Shown: piece after piece, positions 8,947-17,743 of the stretch
Numbering within the stretch: the stretch's first letter is position 1
Layout of the letters: each line of letters opens with the position of its first letter
Source: Archangium primigenium
Lineage (GTDB): Bacteria > Myxococcota > Myxococcia > Myxococcales > Myxococcaceae
Direction of reading: 5' to 3'
DNA: 64,000 nucleotides
Assembly: GCF_016904885.1 (NCBI RefSeq)
Contig: NZ_JADWYI010000001.1
Span: 9,404,834-9,468,833, forward strand
Notes under the pieces: generated by a model
Seen by the model: only the letters and a program-made list of their open reading frames with translations
Told to the model about the DNA's origin: nothing
Databases searched by the model: none
Program-made: the position numbers and the translations under genes

Positions 8947-9864
8947 ATGGCCTTCACCCCGCTCAATGCCCTGAACGCCTACCTCGCGGTCGCGCGCCGC
9001 CGCAGCTTCGCGGCGGCCGCGGCCGATCTGGGCGTGTCCCCCTCGGCCTTGAGCCAGTCGGTGCGCCAGTTGGAGAAGCGGCTGGGCGTGTCCCTGCTCA
9101 TGAGGACCTCGCGCAGCGTGTCGCTCACCGACGAGGGCCAGCGCCTGTTGGAGAGCGCTGGGCCCGCGGTGGACCAGGCGCTCGAGTCGCTCAAGAAGGT
9201 CACGGCGCGCACGGAGGAAGTGACGGGGCGCATCCGGCTGTCGGTGCCGACCTTCTCCGTGCCGCAGGTGGTGGCGCCGCTCCTGCCGCGCTTCCTCGCG
9301 CGCCATCCCCACGTGGAGGTGGACGTGCGGGTGGAGGACCGCTTCGTGGACATCGTGACGGAGGGCCTGGACGCGGGCATCCGCTTCTCGGACGCCATCG
9401 AGCGGGACATGGTGCAGGTGCGGCTGTCCGGGCCCGCGCGGTTCATCGTGGTGGGCGCGCCGGGCTACCTCGCGCGCAAGGGCACGCCGGAGAAGCCCGA
9501 GGACCTGCTCGAACACGAGTGCATTGGCATCCGCTCGGCGACGACGGGGGGCCGCTACGTGTGGGAACTGGAGCGGGGGAAGAAGACCTGGCGCGTGCCG
9601 GTGCAGGGCCCGGTGGTGACCAACGACGTGGGGCTGATGCGCTCGCTGGCCGAGGAGGGCCTGGGCCTGCTCTACACGTTCGAGTCGCAGGTGGCGGCGG
9701 AGCTGAAGCGGGGCAGCCTGCGGGTGGTGCTCGAGCCCTACGCGGCGCTGGTGCCGGGCATCTACCTCTACTACCCGAGCCGGACGCAGGTCTCGCGGGC
9801 GCTCAAGGCCTTCGTGGCCGTGGCGCGCGAGATGGCGGCGGAATGGAAGGACCAGGCCCGTTAG
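8947..9864 (+). CDS. LysR-family transcriptional regulator
   Basis: 305 residues, the usual LTTR length. The N-terminal winged helix is clear: LNAYLAVARRRSFAAAAADL, then VSPSALSQSVRQLEKRLGV and LMRTSRSVSLTDEG. The effector-binding domain follows from about residue 90 (IRLSVPTFSVPQVVAPLLPRF onward) and matches the AaeR/DmlR-like subgroup. An AGGAAGG ribosome site precedes the ATG. It sits directly behind the alcohol dehydrogenase, and the toxin gene starts at the very next base after its TAG. It probably regulates the dehydrogenase or a distant target; the inducer is unknown. Confidence 0.92.
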   Translation: MAFTPLNALNAYLAVARRRSFAAAAADLGVSPSALSQSVRQLEKRLGVSLLMRTSRSVSLTDEGQRLLESAGPAVDQALESLKKVTARTEEVTGRIRLSVPTFSVPQVVAPLLPRFLARHPHVEVDVRVEDRFVDIVTEGLDAGIRFSDAIERDMVQVRLSGPARFIVVGAPGYLARKGTPEKPEDLLEHECIGIRSATTGGRYVWELERGKKTWRVPVQGPVVTNDVGLMRSLAEEGLGLLYTFESQVAAELKRGSLRVVLEPYAALVPGIYLYYPSRTQVSRALKAFVAVAREMAAEWKDQAR

Positions 9865-11340
9865 ATGCGATCCGCTCTGATTCTCTGGACGGCCCTGATG
9901 CTCATGGGCTGCACCCTGGAGTCGAGGGGTCGCCACTGGAACCCCATCTCCACCCAGGTGATGGCCATGGCGAGTCCATCGCCCATGACCGTGCGGGCGG
10001 TGTCGGGTGGCGCGGTCCGATGGGATGCCTTCGAGTACCTGCTCGCGCTCTCGGGGCTGGACGCCACTCGCGCCTCGATGCCGCGAGGGAATGTCCTGTC
10101 ACCCCAGGAAGCATCACGACTCCTGGCGGACCTGTCGCGCCAACCCGTGACGACACGGGCCTTCCCGCCCCGACTGGCGCTCGGCCACCTGCTGCGAGAA
10201 ATCCTGGAGAGCGGTGAAGTCACACGCGAGGAACTGCTGCGCCGTGTGGAGCGATTCAAGCACGTGGCGGTGTTGCGGCCGGATGGACGCTTGGCCTGGG
10301 CTCTCGATGGACGCACGCAGCAAAAAGTCGGACCCGTGGAGTGGAAGGAGGACGCCTTCCTCGCGGGACCTTTCAAACTGGGCCACTTCTACGTCAGCAA
10401 TGGCTCGGTCTTCCGGCAGGCGGACGTGCATCTGCGTCCCATCGAGGGGCCACCGCTCGCCGAGGTCCATGACGATGCCGACCTCATCAACCAGACGATG
10501 GATGGCACGCAGGAAGCCTTCATCGAACTGGTACACGCCCTCGGTCAATGGGTCGTCCATCCGGTGGACAGCCTCGAAAGCCTGAGACACCTCCCGGCGG
10601 GAGTGAGCGCGCTCATCGCCACGTCACCCGAGTACCGCGAGCGCTTCCGGAACATGACCCGAGGCGAGCAGACGAGGGCATTCGCGAGGCTGACGACGAA
10701 CCTCCTCGCCACCTTCGGCACGGCGGGGGGCACGACTCGGACACTGACGCGCGCGGTGAGCGGATGGGAGGCCACTGTGCCCATCCTGTCGCTCTCACCC
10801 GAGGGCCTGCTGCTGGTGGAGCGAGTCGCGGTGCCCGTGGGAAGGGTAGCCACGGTCCTGAGCGGCGGGCCCGGCGCGGCGCTCATCCTCCATCGCGCGA
10901 ACGAGGCCGGACAGGCATCCGCGCCGCCTGCGGGTCCGGGACAATGGGCCCCCGCCGAGGAGTCCATGTCCGCCCGAGCCCGGGCCTACCAGGAGCAGAT
11001 ATCAGGACACTCGGCGCATGAGGCCTACTGGGTCGGCGGCGTGGGCCGGAAGAGCAAGGGCGTGCGCTTCGATGGCTTCAAGGACGGCGTGCTGCTTGAA
11101 GCCAAGGGGCCCGGCTACGCCAACAAGTTCCTCGAGAACCTTGAGCCCAAGAACTGGTTCAAGTCTTCTGGCGCGAAAGCCCTCGTCGACCAAGCCATTC
11201 GACAGCTCAATGCCGCCAGGTCGACCAAGACGCCTATTCGATGGCACATCGCGGAGGAGAAGAGCGCCGAGGCCATCCGGTTCCTCTTCAGGAGAGAGCA
11301 AGTGTTCGGCATAGAAATCATCCATACACCCGCGATTTAA
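9865..11340 (+). CDS. SitA-like lipoprotein toxin with Tox-REase-5 nuclease domain
   Basis: 491 residues. It starts with a lipoprotein leader (LILWTALMLMGC), then a long variable region, and ends with about 115 residues of restriction-endonuclease-fold toxin 5. The active-site set is visible: D403 in VRFDGFKDG, then E412-A-K414 in VLLEAKGPGYANKF, a PD-(D/E)xK arrangement, followed by the family's LVDQAIRQLNAA and HIAEEKSAEAI segments. In Myxococcus, SitA lipoprotein toxins move between kin by TraA/TraB outer-membrane exchange and kill cells lacking the matching immunity protein; the architecture fits, though transfer cannot be shown from sequence. The cognate immunity gene begins 13 bases downstream. 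The toxin follows the LysR stop with no gap and no clear ribosome site, so it may be weakly translated or coupled. Confidence 0.82.
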   Translation: MRSALILWTALMLMGCTLESRGRHWNPISTQVMAMASPSPMTVRAVSGGAVRWDAFEYLLALSGLDATRASMPRGNVLSPQEASRLLADLSRQPVTTRAFPPRLALGHLLREILESGEVTREELLRRVERFKHVAVLRPDGRLAWALDGRTQQKVGPVEWKEDAFLAGPFKLGHFYVSNGSVFRQADVHLRPIEGPPLAEVHDDADLINQTMDGTQEAFIELVHALGQWVVHPVDSLESLRHLPAGVSALIATSPEYRERFRNMTRGEQTRAFARLTTNLLATFGTAGGTTRTLTRAVSGWEATVPILSLSPEGLLLVERVAVPVGRVATVLSGGPGAALILHRANEAGQASAPPAGPGQWAPAEESMSARARAYQEQISGHSAHEAYWVGGVGRKSKGVRFDGFKDGVLLEAKGPGYANKFLENLEPKNWFKSSGAKALVDQAIRQLNAARSTKTPIRWHIAEEKSAEAIRFLFRREQVFGIEIIHTPAI

Positions 11341-11353
11341 GGACACTCAGCAA

Positions 11354-12088
11354 ATGCCCGACACGTTCAAGAGAATCGACTCATACATCGCCGGTGCTTA
11401 CTGGGGTGCTCGAAAGGAGACGCCAGAGGAGTGCGCCCTCCGCGCGGAAAAGTTTCTGAAGGCCATGATCAACATTGACCCGGCCTTCGCGCGCTGGTTC
11501 CAGCAGGGCAAGTCCCGCAAGGATGCGTTGAAGCGCGTCATCGAGCCATCGCTGCCATCCCTTGAGAAACTGATCCGACGGGGGAAGGATCGATTCTTCG
11601 ACGAGATTGGGTACTCGGTCTGGGCGTGGAATGGGGCACTCGACGACTACGACGCGAGCGGGTTCAACTTCTGCTGTGGCGGGTATGGCGAGGTGCGGTC
11701 CAACCGCTGCGTGCTCAATCTTCCGACCCGAGGACCCAATGCGGAGCGAGTCTTGTCCGCGCCTGTCCTCGCCGAAGTCGTCCGGAGCATGGCGCTTGCT
11801 TGGGAACCGGAGACCGCCATCGCCACCTCGACCATGCACCGCGACACGATCTCCGCCACGGGAGTCGCGGGAACGTACATGAGTTGGGTGATGTACTTCC
11901 CGCGTGAGCAAGGCACGGTCCCGCCACTGCCCGCCCCCGTTCGCATCGAGCCCGTGGAGGACAAGGGAACGCTCGTGATCCTCACGCCCGAGAAATTGAC
12001 TGCGGACAACCCCGAACACATCGATCTCGCCCAGCGAGTGCATCCCCTGCTGGAGAAGGCGGGTCTTCTACGAACCGTGTCGTCCTGA
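11354..12088 (+). CDS. Imm52-like immunity protein
   Basis: 244 residues, cytoplasmic, with no signal peptide. The N-terminus (YIAGAYWGARKETPEECA, then DPAFARWFQQG) and the middle GRNxC-type region (SNRCVLNLP) resemble the Imm52 family, which is typically encoded next to Tox-REase-5 toxins. It would bind and block the nuclease domain of the upstream toxin. An AAGGA ribosome site lies in the 13-base gap after the toxin stop, and the pair is clearly co-transcribed. Its 3' end overlaps the end of the convergent TOPRIM-like gene by 21 bases. The family call is by resemblance; the position makes it strong. Confidence 0.78.
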   Translation: MPDTFKRIDSYIAGAYWGARKETPEECALRAEKFLKAMINIDPAFARWFQQGKSRKDALKRVIEPSLPSLEKLIRRGKDRFFDEIGYSVWAWNGALDDYDASGFNFCCGGYGEVRSNRCVLNLPTRGPNAERVLSAPVLAEVVRSMALAWEPETAIATSTMHRDTISATGVAGTYMSWVMYFPREQGTVPPLPAPVRIEPVEDKGTLVILTPEKLTADNPEHIDLAQRVHPLLEKAGLLRTVSS

Positions 12089-12853
12089 CGCGGGCCCAGG
12101 ATTGCCCTTGAAGATGGGAACAAGCCGATCTCGGACTTCCTGGATATAGGCAGTGAGGCCTGTGTCGACCCCACGCGCGGACAAGGTCGCGAGAGGTGTT
12201 TCCTCGAGACAGGCGCACTCGCGCACCCGCTTCGGATCTTCATCTTTCGGAATCAGCGCTTCCAAGACCCGCTTCACATCCTTCTTGGAGCCGCGTGTAC
12301 TTGGATCCAGGAGGTGCGCCTCGAGAACAGGGTGGAGAGAAAGTCGCTGTCGCTCACCGTCCAAGCGCTTCTCTTCCTCCTTGTTCCTCGGATCGAATCC
12401 ATTCAGCACCCAGCACTCTCGCTTAGCCTCAGCCAAGCCAATGATGACAGGGAAGGGTCCTTTCCATTCATCCCGGGCCTGTTCGAGTCCGATGCGCCGC
12501 TCGGGTTCGGCATCACTGTCTCGCATCAGGACCACGGCATCCGGGCATCGTGCGGACGCAGCCATGAGGAGAAGCGCGCGTCGCGCGGCATGTGCATCAG
12601 GAGCCCCGGGCCGACCATCGAATCTGCCGAAAACGCCCTTGAGTCCCGCAGTCTGGAATTCCTTACCAACAGAGCCCCACCCCAAGAAGTCCGCGCCCAT
12701 CGTGGCCCCTCGCCACTTTCGGTAATCCTCCAAGTTCTTGTGGGTTATCCAATCTACTTCTTCAAGGAGCACCCGATCCGCGAGTCCACACGCAGCTTTC
12801 TGGTCTGCCGGAGCCTCGCAGACGATTCCGAATTCGAAGGCGGCGTCACTCAT
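12068..12853 (-). CDS. TOPRIM-like/DUF4276-like partner of OLD-type ATPase
   Basis: 261 residues from the ATG at 12853, which overlaps the end of the ATPase gene by 8 bases, so the two are translationally coupled. The first strand ends in a Glu (FGIVCEAPADQK, E13), and a second acidic motif follows (VVLMRDSDAEPE, D112 and D114), the E...DxD layout of TOPRIM nucleases. A conserved-looking AEAKRECWVL and NGFDPRNKEEE segment comes next, as in small TOPRIM partners of the RloB, AbiLii and DUF4276 kinds. In such pairs the ATPase senses and the TOPRIM protein cuts nucleic acid. I cannot assign an exact family. The pair is a good candidate phage-defence unit, but its activity is inferred. Confidence 0.6.
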   Translation of the reverse strand: MSDAAFEFGIVCEAPADQKAACGLADRVLLEEVDWITHKNLEDYRKWRGATMGADFLGWGSVGKEFQTAGLKGVFGRFDGRPGAPDAHAARRALLLMAASARCPDAVVLMRDSDAEPERRIGLEQARDEWKGPFPVIIGLAEAKRECWVLNGFDPRNKEEEKRLDGERQRLSLHPVLEAHLLDPSTRGSKKDVKRVLEALIPKDEDPKRVRECACLEETPLATLSARGVDTGLTAYIQEVRDRLVPIFKGNPGPASGRHGS

Positions 12854-13976
12854 GGCCCTTGGGCGCCTCCGCATTCTCCACCCACGACTCGCCCACGGTG
12901 CTCCAGAACTCACCGGGGCTCATCATGTCCTTCCAGCGCTCGAATTCGGGATGGGCCGTGAGCTTCTCGCAACGCGCGAAGCCGTTCTCGGAAAGGAAGG
13001 CCATCCGGACCTCCTCGGGCCTGAGGTAGTTCAGGATGAAGGGCGAATGGCTGGTCGCGACGATCTGTAGCTCAGGGTCACGCTCTTGGAGCTTGCGCAG
13101 CGTCTCGACGAGTTTTCCCTGCGCCACGGGATGAAGGTTCAGTTCGATGTCGTCCAGCAGCACCAACCGCGGCTTTTGGGGACCCATCAAGACCGTCAGG
13201 AGTCCGAGGACCATCAAGGTGCCTTCACCCGCCGAATCCGCGGCGACCCCCTTGGCTCCCCTCATGTCCAAGATCACCTTGTTCCCCCACAAGGTCCGCT
13301 GCTCGGAGGTCCGATGTTGCTGTTGCTCAAAGGAGAGCGTCCTGAGAGCGGTTTGCTTGACCTCCGCGCGCTCGATCCGAATGCGCCGGACCGCGGGAAC
13401 AATTTGTTTGAGTGCCAGCTCGATTTCGTCGAACACCTCATCCTGGCTCAGCTTCAAGTAAGCGAGGACGGAGGCAAGGCCTTCTCCGTTGCCAGCAATG
13501 GCGGGGACTGGATCCTCGCTGTACGCCGCCGCCGCCAGGGCATGCGATTCAAAGCGCAGGATCGAGGTCGAACGGAGCAGGCCCATGAACTCACCTATAT
13601 CGACCTGCAACTTCACCAGGGGACGCACTTCCATCCCGTTGGTGAACGAAAATGCACTCCCCTGCCATTGCCCCTTCACCACTGCATCCGGTTTGTCGGG
13701 CTCACTGGTGATGCTTACAGAACCAGGAACGCCCTTCCAAGAGCCCGACAAAGCCAACTCTATCGGACTACTCGTGCCGTACGAATTCAGTGCGGAGAGT
13801 TCTGATGCACTTGGCAGGAGGTCGGAAAATGCAGCCCAACCCGTTGCGAGCCGCAGGCCCTGCAACAGCGTCGTCTTGCCAGACGCGTTGGGACCCACGA
13901 GCACGGTGAGCCGCTCCAGGTCCAGGTCGAGCGTGCGGTATGCCTTGAAGTTGCGGAACGAGACCTTCTGGATCAC
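12846..13976 (-). CDS. OLD/AAA_21-type ATPase
   Basis: 376 residues in the ABC-like AAA family used by OLD, RloA and AbiL proteins. Walker A is VGPNASGKTTLLQGL with K34. A signature-like SAGEGTLMVLGLL lies in the second half. Walker B is VLLDDIELNLHP, in which the residue after the first Asp is Asp rather than the usual Glu, and the sensor is VATSHSPFIL. The middle region between Walker A and the signature is helical and not homologous to SMC coiled coils by eye. It lies upstream of, and overlaps, the TOPRIM-like gene. Base composition is less GC-rich than that of the neighbours, which suggests transfer. EttA ends 85 bases upstream on the same strand. Confidence 0.8.
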   Translation of the reverse strand: MIQKVSFRNFKAYRTLDLDLERLTVLVGPNASGKTTLLQGLRLATGWAAFSDLLPSASELSALNSYGTSSPIELALSGSWKGVPGSVSITSEPDKPDAVVKGQWQGSAFSFTNGMEVRPLVKLQVDIGEFMGLLRSTSILRFESHALAAAAYSEDPVPAIAGNGEGLASVLAYLKLSQDEVFDEIELALKQIVPAVRRIRIERAEVKQTALRTLSFEQQQHRTSEQRTLWGNKVILDMRGAKGVAADSAGEGTLMVLGLLTVLMGPQKPRLVLLDDIELNLHPVAQGKLVETLRKLQERDPELQIVATSHSPFILNYLRPEEVRMAFLSENGFARCEKLTAHPEFERWKDMMSPGEFWSTVGESWVENAEAPKGHE

Positions 13977-14011
13977 GACTGCCCTCCCTCACGAGGTGCC
14001 TGAATACACCG

Positions 14012-14044
14012 CGGCCCCGCCCCCGGGACTCGGGAGAGGGGCCG
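14012..14044 (-). terminator. GC-rich stem-loop after ettA
   Basis: CGGCCCC at 14012-14018 pairs with GGGGCCG at 14038-14044, with further partial pairing inside. It lies between the EttA stop and the ATPase start, both on the minus strand. There is no clean U-tract after it, so it may be a weak or Rho-assisted terminator, or an RNA structure in the leader of the ATPase gene. Confidence 0.35.
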
Positions 14045-14060
14045 TGGGAATCTGCTCGGC

Positions 14061-15740
<1,680 letters not shown>

Positions 15741-15846
15741 CGTGCTTTCTCTCGCTCCTGGGACGACGCGGGGGGGAAGGGGGACGCAGGGGGGCGGATA
15801 CTAAGGAGCCACGGCGGGCGCAAGACGCTCCCCGTCCGTCTGCCCG

Positions 15847-15865
15847 GACGCTGACGTCCAGCGTC
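15847..15865. promoter_or_regulatory. Palindrome in the ettA/ABC divergent promoter
   Basis: GACGCTG at 15847-15853 and its exact complement CAGCGTC at 15859-15865 surround a 5-base centre. The element lies between the ettA start (15740) and the ABC ATPase start (15916). A 7-bp arm with short spacing is typical of a dimeric repressor site, but no regulator is encoded nearby, so this is only a candidate. Confidence 0.3.
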
Positions 15866-15915
15866 ATCAAAACGATGAGCCCGCGTCCGGCGGGGGTGCT
15901 AAAGGCCCTCCCACC

Positions 15916-16893
15916 ATGTCCTCGCCCCCCGCGCTGGAGCTCCAGGGTCTCACCAAGACCTATGGCGACAAGCACACCGCCCTGTCCGAGGTCTCCCTGA
16001 GCATCCGCCCCGGGGAGATCTTCGCCCTGCTGGGCCCCAACGGCGCCGGAAAGACGACGCTCATCGGCTCGGTGTGTGGGCTGGTGAAGAAGACGCGCGG
16101 CAAGGTGTTCGTGTTCGGGCAGGACCTGGACGTGGACCCGGTGAAGCCGCGCTTCCAGGTGGGGCTCGTCCCGCAGGAGATCAACTTCGACCCCTTCTTC
16201 ACGGTGGCCGAGTCGCTCTACATCCAGCAGGGCTTCTACGGACAGCCCCGGGACGAGGCGCGGGTGAAGGAGGTGCTCACCGCGCTCAACCTGCAGGGCA
16301 AGGCCAACGCCATCACCCGCGCGTTGTCGGGCGGCATGAAGCGCCGGCTGCTCATCGCCAAGGCGCTGGTGCACCGGCCCAAGCTCGTCTTCCTGGACGA
16401 GCCCACCGCGGGCGTGGACGTGGAGCTGCGGCGCGACCTGTGGACGTACGTGCGCCGGCTCGCCGCCGAGGGCACCACCATCGTGCTCACCACGCACTAC
16501 CTGGAGGAGGCCGAGGAGCTGGCCGACCGGGTGGGCGTCATCAACGAGGGGCGGCTGCTCCTCGTGGAGGACAAGGTGACGCTGCTCAAGCGGCTCGGGG
16601 AGAAGCGGCTGCTCGTGCAGTTCACCGCGCCCGTGAGCGCGCTGCCCGAGGGCGTGCGCCAGGCGGGGGCCACGCTCTCGCCGGACGGCCTGCGGCTCAC
16701 CTACCCCGAGCGCGAGGGCAGCCAGCCCGGCGGCGACATCCTGCGCACGCTCTACGTGCAGGGCCTGCCCGTGGGCACCGTGGAGACGCGCAACTCCCGC
16801 CTGGAGGACATCCTCATCGAGATCCTCCGGGGTCGGCCCGCCGCCGCGCCCACCGCCTCGCCCGCCTCCACCACCCCCGGGGTGACGTCATGA
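15916..16893 (+). CDS. ABC-2 exporter ATP-binding subunit
   Basis: 325 residues with a single cassette of the drug/polysaccharide exporter kind (DrrA/NodI/YadG-like). Walker A is [16 protein letters not shown], the signature ALSGGMKRRLLIAKAL, Walker B LVFLDEPTAGVDVELR, and the switch His is in VLTTHYLEEAEELADR. A C-terminal extension after residue 230 is usual in this subgroup. The TGA stop overlaps the permease ATG (ATGA at 16890-16893), so the two subunits are translationally coupled and form one transporter. The substrate is unknown; related systems export antibiotics, lipids or cell-surface polymers. Confidence 0.92.
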   Translation: MSSPPALELQGLTKTYGDKHTALSEVSLSIRPGEIFALLGPNGAGKTTLIGSVCGLVKKTRGKVFVFGQDLDVDPVKPRFQVGLVPQEINFDPFFTVAESLYIQQGFYGQPRDEARVKEVLTALNLQGKANAITRALSGGMKRRLLIAKALVHRPKLVFLDEPTAGVDVELRRDLWTYVRRLAAEGTTIVLTTHYLEEAEELADRVGVINEGRLLLVEDKVTLLKRLGEKRLLVQFTAPVSALPEGVRQAGATLSPDGLRLTYPEREGSQPGGDILRTLYVQGLPVGTVETRNSRLEDILIEILRGRPAAAPTASPASTTPGVTS

Positions 16894-17651
16894 ACACGCT
16901 TGGGATGAAGACCCTGCTGGTGAAGGAGATCCGCCGCTTCATGCGCGTGCCGGGTCAGACCATCCTCTCGCCGCTCATCAGCACCTCGCTCTACTTCCTG
17001 GTGTTCGGCTACTCGCTCTCCGGGCGGGTCCACGAGGTGGACGGCGTGCCCTACCTGCGCTTCATCGTGCCGGGGCTCGTCTTCATGGGCCTGGCGAACA
17101 ACGCCTTCCTCAACAGCTCCTCCTCGCTCTTCATCACCAAGATGCAGGGCACGGTGGTGGACCTGCTCGCGGCGCCCTTCGGCCCCTTCGAGCTGATGAC
17201 GGGCTTCATCGGCGGCGCCATGGTGCGCGGGCTCATGGTGGGCGTGCTGACCTGGGTGGTGGCCGGCTTCTTCACCGGGGCGCACGTGGAGCACCCCGTC
17301 ATCACGCTCTTCTTCCTGGTGCTGTCCTCGTACACCTTCAGCGTGATCGGAATTCTCGCCGCCGTGTGGGCGGACAAGTTCGAGCAGGTGAACTTTTTTC
17401 CGACCTTCGTGATGACGCCGCTGACCTTCCTGGGCGGCATCTTCTACTCGGTGCGGGAGCTGCCGGCGCCGTGGAACCACGTGAGCCTGTTCAACCCCAT
17501 GGTCTACATGGTGGAGGGCCTGCGCTACGGCATGCTCGGGCGGAGCGGGTTCCCCGCCGGCACGGGCAGCGCCATCCTGGTGGGGGTGGCGCTCGTCTCC
17601 ACCGGCCTGGCCTGGGCGGCATTGCGCTCTGGATACAAACTCAAGGCCTAA
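16890..17651 (+). CDS. ABC-2 type permease
   Basis: 253 residues with about six hydrophobic segments, among them TILSPLISTSLYFLVFGYSL, VPGLVFMGLANNAFL, a middle segment through VGVLTWVVAGFF, LFFLVLSSYTFSVIGILAA and a last one near ILVGVALVSTGLAWAAL. The FVMTPLTFLGGIFYSVRELP stretch with its following loop matches the ABC-2 signature around the fifth segment. It begins inside the stop of the ATPase gene and ends the two-gene operon. It forms the inner-membrane channel, presumably as a dimer with two ATPase copies. The Ser/Thr kinase downstream begins 92 bases later and may be separate. Confidence 0.9.
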   Translation: MNTLGMKTLLVKEIRRFMRVPGQTILSPLISTSLYFLVFGYSLSGRVHEVDGVPYLRFIVPGLVFMGLANNAFLNSSSSLFITKMQGTVVDLLAAPFGPFELMTGFIGGAMVRGLMVGVLTWVVAGFFTGAHVEHPVITLFFLVLSSYTFSVIGILAAVWADKFEQVNFFPTFVMTPLTFLGGIFYSVRELPAPWNHVSLFNPMVYMVEGLRYGMLGRSGFPAGTGSAILVGVALVSTGLAWAALRSGYKLKA

Positions 17652-17743
17652 GGCTCACTGGCTGACTGCCTGCCTGGTCGGCGGGACGAGGAGTCCGGCC
17701 CACTATTCGCGGATTCTTGGAAGCCGCGTTATCGTGGTGCGTC

